NCBI RefSeq assembly: GCF_001277345.1
Contig: NZ_LIUT01000001.1
Span: 1,448,358 to 1,512,357, forward strand
Length of the DNA stretch: 64,000 nt
Reading direction: 5' to 3'
From: Paenibacillus solani
Lineage (GTDB): Bacteria > Bacillota > Bacilli > Paenibacillales > Paenibacillaceae
A model generated the notes under the pieces. That model was not told the DNA's origin. It was given only the letters and a program-made list of their open reading frames with translations, and made no database searches. The translations under genes and the position numbers were made by a program. This document shows, piece after piece, positions 60,639-64,000 of the stretch. Each line of letters starts with the position of its first letter. Within the stretch, counting starts at the first letter, position 1.

Positions 60639-61298
60639 ATGCGTCAAAATCAGGAAATACATAAGAGTCTGCCTCGAGCAGGCGCACAGAAGAGAGCATG
60701 GTATCGACGAGGGATCTATACCCTGCTCTCTCTTGTTGTAATCGGAGTTCTATGGGTGGGTTATGTGTATTGGAGAATCGAACACCCGGTCAGCAATCCT
60801 GCGGATCGTGCCGATGTTGGCATTGTTCTGGGGGCTTCCATGTGGGGAGATCATCCTAGCCCTGGACTTCGTGAACGACTTGAGCATGCATTGAAGGAAT
60901 ATCATGAAGGTCGTTTTGACACCTTCATTGTATCAGGCGGCTTGGATAAGCCTGGATATACATATACCGAAGCAGAAGGAATGAGAAACTTTCTTGTCGC
61001 CGAAGGCGTTCCCGAGGATCGGATATTTCTGGAGAATGCAGCCACCAGCACATATGAAAATTTACTATATAGCCAAGCTATTATGGAAAAGCATGGATGG
61101 AACACAGCCATTATCATAACTCACGATTATCACGGGACGAGAGCTTTGGAAGTAGCAACAACGCTTGGTTACAATCAACCTACGATTTCACTGACGAAAT
61201 CTACCGTTTTGCCCATGATTAAGCACAAGAGCAGGGAAGTGCTGGCCTATACGAAATGGACAGCAGACAGGGTATTAATCGCAATAGGTGTCCTATGA
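60639..61298 (+). CDS. YdcF/SanA-like DUF218 membrane-anchored protein
   Basis: 219-aa protein with one N-terminal helix (about 24-46) and an extracytoplasmic DUF218 domain: DVGIVLGASMWGDHPSPGLRERLEHAL, FIVSGGLDK, FLENAATSTYENLLYS and IIITHDYHGTRALEVA are the four family blocks. Members (SanA, ElyC, YdcF) affect envelope integrity. GGAGG precedes the ATG; it forms an operon with the DUF402 gene. Confidence 0.9.
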   Translation: MRQNQEIHKSLPRAGAQKRAWYRRGIYTLLSLVVIGVLWVGYVYWRIEHPVSNPADRADVGIVLGASMWGDHPSPGLRERLEHALKEYHEGRFDTFIVSGGLDKPGYTYTEAEGMRNFLVAEGVPEDRIFLENAATSTYENLLYSQAIMEKHGWNTAIIITHDYHGTRALEVATTLGYNQPTISLTKSTVLPMIKHKSREVLAYTKWTADRVLIAIGVL

Positions 61299-61643
61299 TT
61301 AGAAACTTCTAATAAGCAGGCAGTAAATAGAATATATTGGAATAGACTGTTCAGTCTTTTGAAACAGGCGAGGAGCAAGGAGAGGCGCCTGATGGCCGCA
61401 AAACGACGATCTGGAGACTGTCACTCAGGCGGGCTCGGATCACGAGGGCGCTGCACGGAATATCCTTTAAGTATACCGTATACCCTGAAAGCAGTGTTTC
61501 TACCAAGGAAGAAGGTGACTCATTCATTTACGATAATATGAACTTGCTAAACGGGCAAATCGAACAATTTTCGGAGGTAAGGTAAACGAAGCCCACCTTC
61601 AGAGCTTGAGCAATTACAAACTTGTCGTTGCGAGGTGATTTCT
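61299..61643 (+). other. Non-coding stretch with a gene remnant
   Basis: 345 bp without an intact gene. A frame without start codon or ribosome-binding site runs to a stop at 61583-61585 and reads like real protein (SFKYTVYPESSVSTKEEGDS, then FIYDNMNLLNGQIEQFSEV). I take it as the tail of a deleted gene. Its origin is not recognised. Confidence 0.45.
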
Positions 61644-62612
61644 TTGGGCGGGAGCCTTAGACAAATAACCATTAACGATTCCCGTATGAATATTACTTTT
61701 AAAGCACAGGAGGAGGAAAAACGGGCAGTAGAGGAATTCAAGGAAGCACCTGTTCACCCTGAACATGAATCCATCAATCATATCTTTCACGAGCTGAACT
61801 CTATGATCGGCCTAGAGAATGTTAAGGATCTTATTTATGAGATCTATGCGTTTCTTCAAATTGAAAAAATGCGCAGCGAAGCCGGTTTGAAAATAGGTTC
61901 CCAGTCATTCCATATGTTGTTTAAAGGGAACCCGGGAACAGGGAAGACTACGGTTGCTCGCCTTGTCGCGAAACTTTTTCAAAAAATGGGCTTGTTGAGC
62001 AAAGGCCACTTGGTTGAAGTTGAAAGAGCTGATCTCGTTGGAGAATATATCGGTCATACGGCGCAGAAGACGAGAGAATTGGTTAAGAAGGCAATGGGGG
62101 GCATATTATTCATTGATGAAGCTTACAGCCTGGCTCGCGGGGGAGAGAAGGACTTTGGTAAAGAGGCGATAGATTGTCTTGTTAAAGTGATGGAAGACAA
62201 AAAGGATGATCTCATCATCATTCTTGCCGGATACCCTGACGAGATGATGGACTTCCTGGAAACGAACACAGGGCTGCCATCGCGCTTTCCTATCAAAATT
62301 GTGTTCCGTGACTATACACTCGATGAATTGATTCTTATCGCTAACAAGATGGTAAATGAGAGAGAATATACGCTGAGTGATGCAGCAAGCAGGAGACTTA
62401 GGGAGATCATTCTTGATGAAAAAATTAGCGAACCGGTATTTAGCAATGCCAGACTGGTCCGAAACCTTATTGAAAAATCAATTCGCAATCAGGCCGTTCG
62501 TTTAATGAGCCGCCATACAAAATTGTCAAAACAGGATTTAATGCTGATTCTTCCTAACGATATGATGTCTTCCATGGAGAACAGCATAAAGTCTGAAAGC
62601 ATTATTTCGTAA
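61644..62612 (+). CDS. spoVK: Stage V sporulation protein K (AAA ATPase)
   Basis: 322-aa AAA+ ATPase of the CbbX/SpoVK group. N-terminal helical segment, then the ATPase: Walker A GNPGTGKTT (about residue 95), Walker B ILFIDEAYSLA, sensor/arginine-finger region (LPSRFPIKIVF), and the C-terminal lid with NARLVRNLIEKSI. It is required late in spore maturation in Bacillus. GAGG lies 8 nt before TTG 61644, preferred over GTG 61635. The position downstream of hfq matches Bacillales order. Confidence 0.92.
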   Translation: MGGSLRQITINDSRMNITFKAQEEEKRAVEEFKEAPVHPEHESINHIFHELNSMIGLENVKDLIYEIYAFLQIEKMRSEAGLKIGSQSFHMLFKGNPGTGKTTVARLVAKLFQKMGLLSKGHLVEVERADLVGEYIGHTAQKTRELVKKAMGGILFIDEAYSLARGGEKDFGKEAIDCLVKVMEDKKDDLIIILAGYPDEMMDFLETNTGLPSRFPIKIVFRDYTLDELILIANKMVNEREYTLSDAASRRLREIILDEKISEPVFSNARLVRNLIEKSIRNQAVRLMSRHTKLSKQDLMLILPNDMMSSMENSIKSESIIS

Positions 62613-62617
62613 TAAAA

Positions 62618-62651
62618 AGCCCCTTTGAAGAAATTCTCCTTCGAAGGGGCT
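62618..62651. terminator. Terminator between convergent spoVK and chitinase genes
   Basis: AGCCCCTTTGAAG / CTTCGAAGGGGCT, 13-bp stem with one mismatch and an 8-nt loop. The minus strand continues with TTTTTA, so it best serves the chitinase; the plus strand has CTCCC. Confidence 0.8.
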
Positions 62652-62657
62652 CTCCCG

Positions 62658-64000
62658 TTAAGGGAGTGTGTTCAAAAATGGTTTTACCGTATTTGCGAGA
62701 GCATAATTGGTGGTCGCATCCCAGTTGACGGACCAGGTCATCGCTCCCCGGATATCAGGATATTTAGCAACAGGCTTATAACTTCCACAGCTGTTGCCGG
62801 TTGCCAAACAATTCAGGGCGTTATTCACGACCGTCGGAGAAACATAACCGCCTCCTGCTGCTGAAGAGGTAGCCGGCACCCCGATTCCCAATTGGGAAGG
62901 CGCTACCCACTGCAGCGTCAAATCCGAGAGTGCGGTAAGGAAATCTACCGTGCCCTGGGAATAACACTTACCGTCGCGGCCCAGCATACATCCAGAGTTG
63001 TAATACTGTACATTGATCACAGTCGTAATATCTTTCAGGTTATTGTACAGCTGCATATAAGTGGTATTCGGATTTTGCATGTCAATCGTTTGAGGAGCCA
63101 TGGTCAGAACAAAATCATTACCTACTTTTTGTTTCAGTTGACGGATTGCATTCGTCAGGTTAGGTACATTCATGCCATGCTCCAGATCAACATCGATTCC
63201 ATCGAGTCCAAATCGAGTGATGACTCCATACATGCTGTTCACAAAGTTTGTTACATTCGGTGAAGCACTATTCAAATTAATGTTGCCTTTTTCCCCACCT
63301 ATGGAGATAATAACTTTCTTGCCTTGGGCACGTTTTGCCTGAATATCCGCAATCAGATCGGCATCCGTATAACCGCCAAGCGCTGAGGATAATGCAGAAT
63401 CAACAGTAAAAGTGACGCCACCAGGATTGGCAGGGTCCATCTCGGCAAATGACAAAACAATGATGTCATACTGATTCGGGATATCTCTTACTTTTAATTT
63501 GGTGGCACCGTTAACGAAGTTCTGCCAATACCCTGTTAAAATATGCTTTGTTGTAGGCTGACCACCCCCACCTGTGCCTGAAGTTGTTGCATTCACGGTG
63601 CTGCTTGCAGGAGAGAGATTTCCGGCAGCATCTTTAGCAACGACTTTAAACGAATATGTTGTGCTCGGAGTAAGTCCTGATATGGTAGCCGATAGACCGG
63701 TAACCGAAACAGCTAGGGAAGAGCCCTGGTATACATCATATCCTGTAACACCTACATTGTCGGTCGATGCTTGCCAGGACAAAGTTACGCTTGACGACGT
63801 GACACCACTGACCGTTAGGTTTGCTGGAGCCGTAGGAGCTGTAGTGTCAGCGCCTCCACCTGTGCCTGAAGTTGTTGCATTCACGATAGCACTTGCAGGA
63901 GAGAGATTTCCGGCAGCATCTTTAGCAACGACTTTAAACGAATATGTTGTGCTCGGAGTAAGTCCTGATATGGTAGCCGATAGACCGGTAAACAGCTAGG
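62658..64000 (-). CDS. GH18 chitinase (ChiD-like) with fibronectin-III repeats, 5' end outside window
   Basis: C-terminal part of a secreted chitinase. The GH18 domain (about 290 residues) starts HILTGYWQNF and has the catalytic DGIDVDLEHG (Glu proton donor), ISIGGEKGN, MAPQTIDMQ and YYNSGCMLG, closest to the ChiD type. Upstream are at least one full and one partial fibronectin-III repeat with GTGGG linkers (period 96 residues). The upstream end runs to the window edge. Within the last few bases (near 63990) five bases are missing relative to the next repeat, giving an in-frame TAG, so the gene may be broken; the uninterrupted frame begins about 63996. Confidence 0.9.
63569..63991 (-). repeat. 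Near-identical 135-bp FN3 coding repeats
   Basis: Segments 63569-63703 and 63857-63991 differ at only a few bases, spaced 288 bp (96 codons) apart. They encode the linker and end of consecutive fibronectin-III modules. Confidence 0.9.

Noticed and set aside
63574..63999. 141-codon plus-strand open frame
   Set aside because: It is antisense to the FN3 repeats of the chitinase, with no ribosome-binding site; the repeats simply lack stops in that frame.
1..64000. CRISPR arrays, tRNA/rRNA genes, prophage
   Set aside because: No regularly spaced repeats, cloverleaf-like or rRNA segments, or phage structural genes were seen on either strand.

Overview
The window looks like chromosome from a spore-forming Firmicute, most likely Paenibacillus or a close relative. 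The pointers are strong AGGAGG ribosome-binding sites, frequent TTG/GTG starts, AT-rich promoters with T-tailed hairpins, sporulation genes (cotE, spoVK), an asparagine/glycine-tailed PBP1A and a GH18 chitinase with fibronectin repeats. The right-hand third keeps a Bacillales backbone (cotE - amidoligase - mutS - mutL - RsmJ-like - miaA - hfq - PBP1A - ... - spoVK). The rest is more accessory.

Layout. 0-8 kb: a six-PAS histidine kinase, a small acetyltransferase, a sugar-type oxidoreductase pair with a divergent AraC regulator, and a YiiX-like cysteine hydrolase. 8-12.6 kb: a decaying surface-glycan patch holding a frameshifted small repeat protein, a WbsX-type pseudogene with at least six lesions, a CgeB-like glycosyltransferase, a secreted coiled-coil protein and a DUF1796 protein. 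12.8-14.4 kb: a MATE transporter behind a structured leader that ends in a terminator hairpin. 14.5-21.2 kb: a complete CstR-type sulfide/persulfide regulon (CoA-disulfide reductase-rhodanese, cstR, TusA, DsrE-like, two rhodaneses, TusA-rhodanese fusion, rhodanese-persulfide dioxygenase, TauE exporter) with five ATACCC...GGGTAT operators. 21-26.6 kb: methyltransferase, AraC regulator, sulfatase with its formylglycine-generating enzyme, and an APH-fold kinase. 26.7-36.9 kb: mixed housekeeping and envelope genes (YjgB-like, formate/nitrite channel, UbiD, TraB/GumN, DUF2653, PadR, carbonic anhydrase, HesB-like, M32 carboxypeptidase).

36.9-44.3 kb is the most interesting stretch. Degenerate group II introns lie on both sides of a compact gene set that begins at a perfect consensus promoter (TTGACA-17-TATAAT): ABC ATPase, ABC permease, a 72-aa two-helix membrane protein, a secreted Gly/Ala-rich peptide with no cysteine, an SdpA-like (DUF5819-type) protein, an SdpB-like HTTM membrane protein and a DCC-type CxxC oxidoreductase. 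I read it as a sporulation-delaying-protein (SDP)-like bacteriocin locus with a non-canonical precursor and its own ABC transport/immunity genes.

44.4-48.2 kb: an NMT1/taurine-type ABC importer and an aromatic-acid-exporter-like protein. 48.3-62.6 kb: spore coat, mismatch repair, tRNA/rRNA modification, Hfq, PBP1A, DUF402, YdcF-like and SpoVK genes. 62.7-64 kb: a ChiD-like chitinase whose upstream end runs to the window edge and appears frameshifted there. I found no rRNA, tRNA, CRISPR array, prophage or intact insertion sequence.
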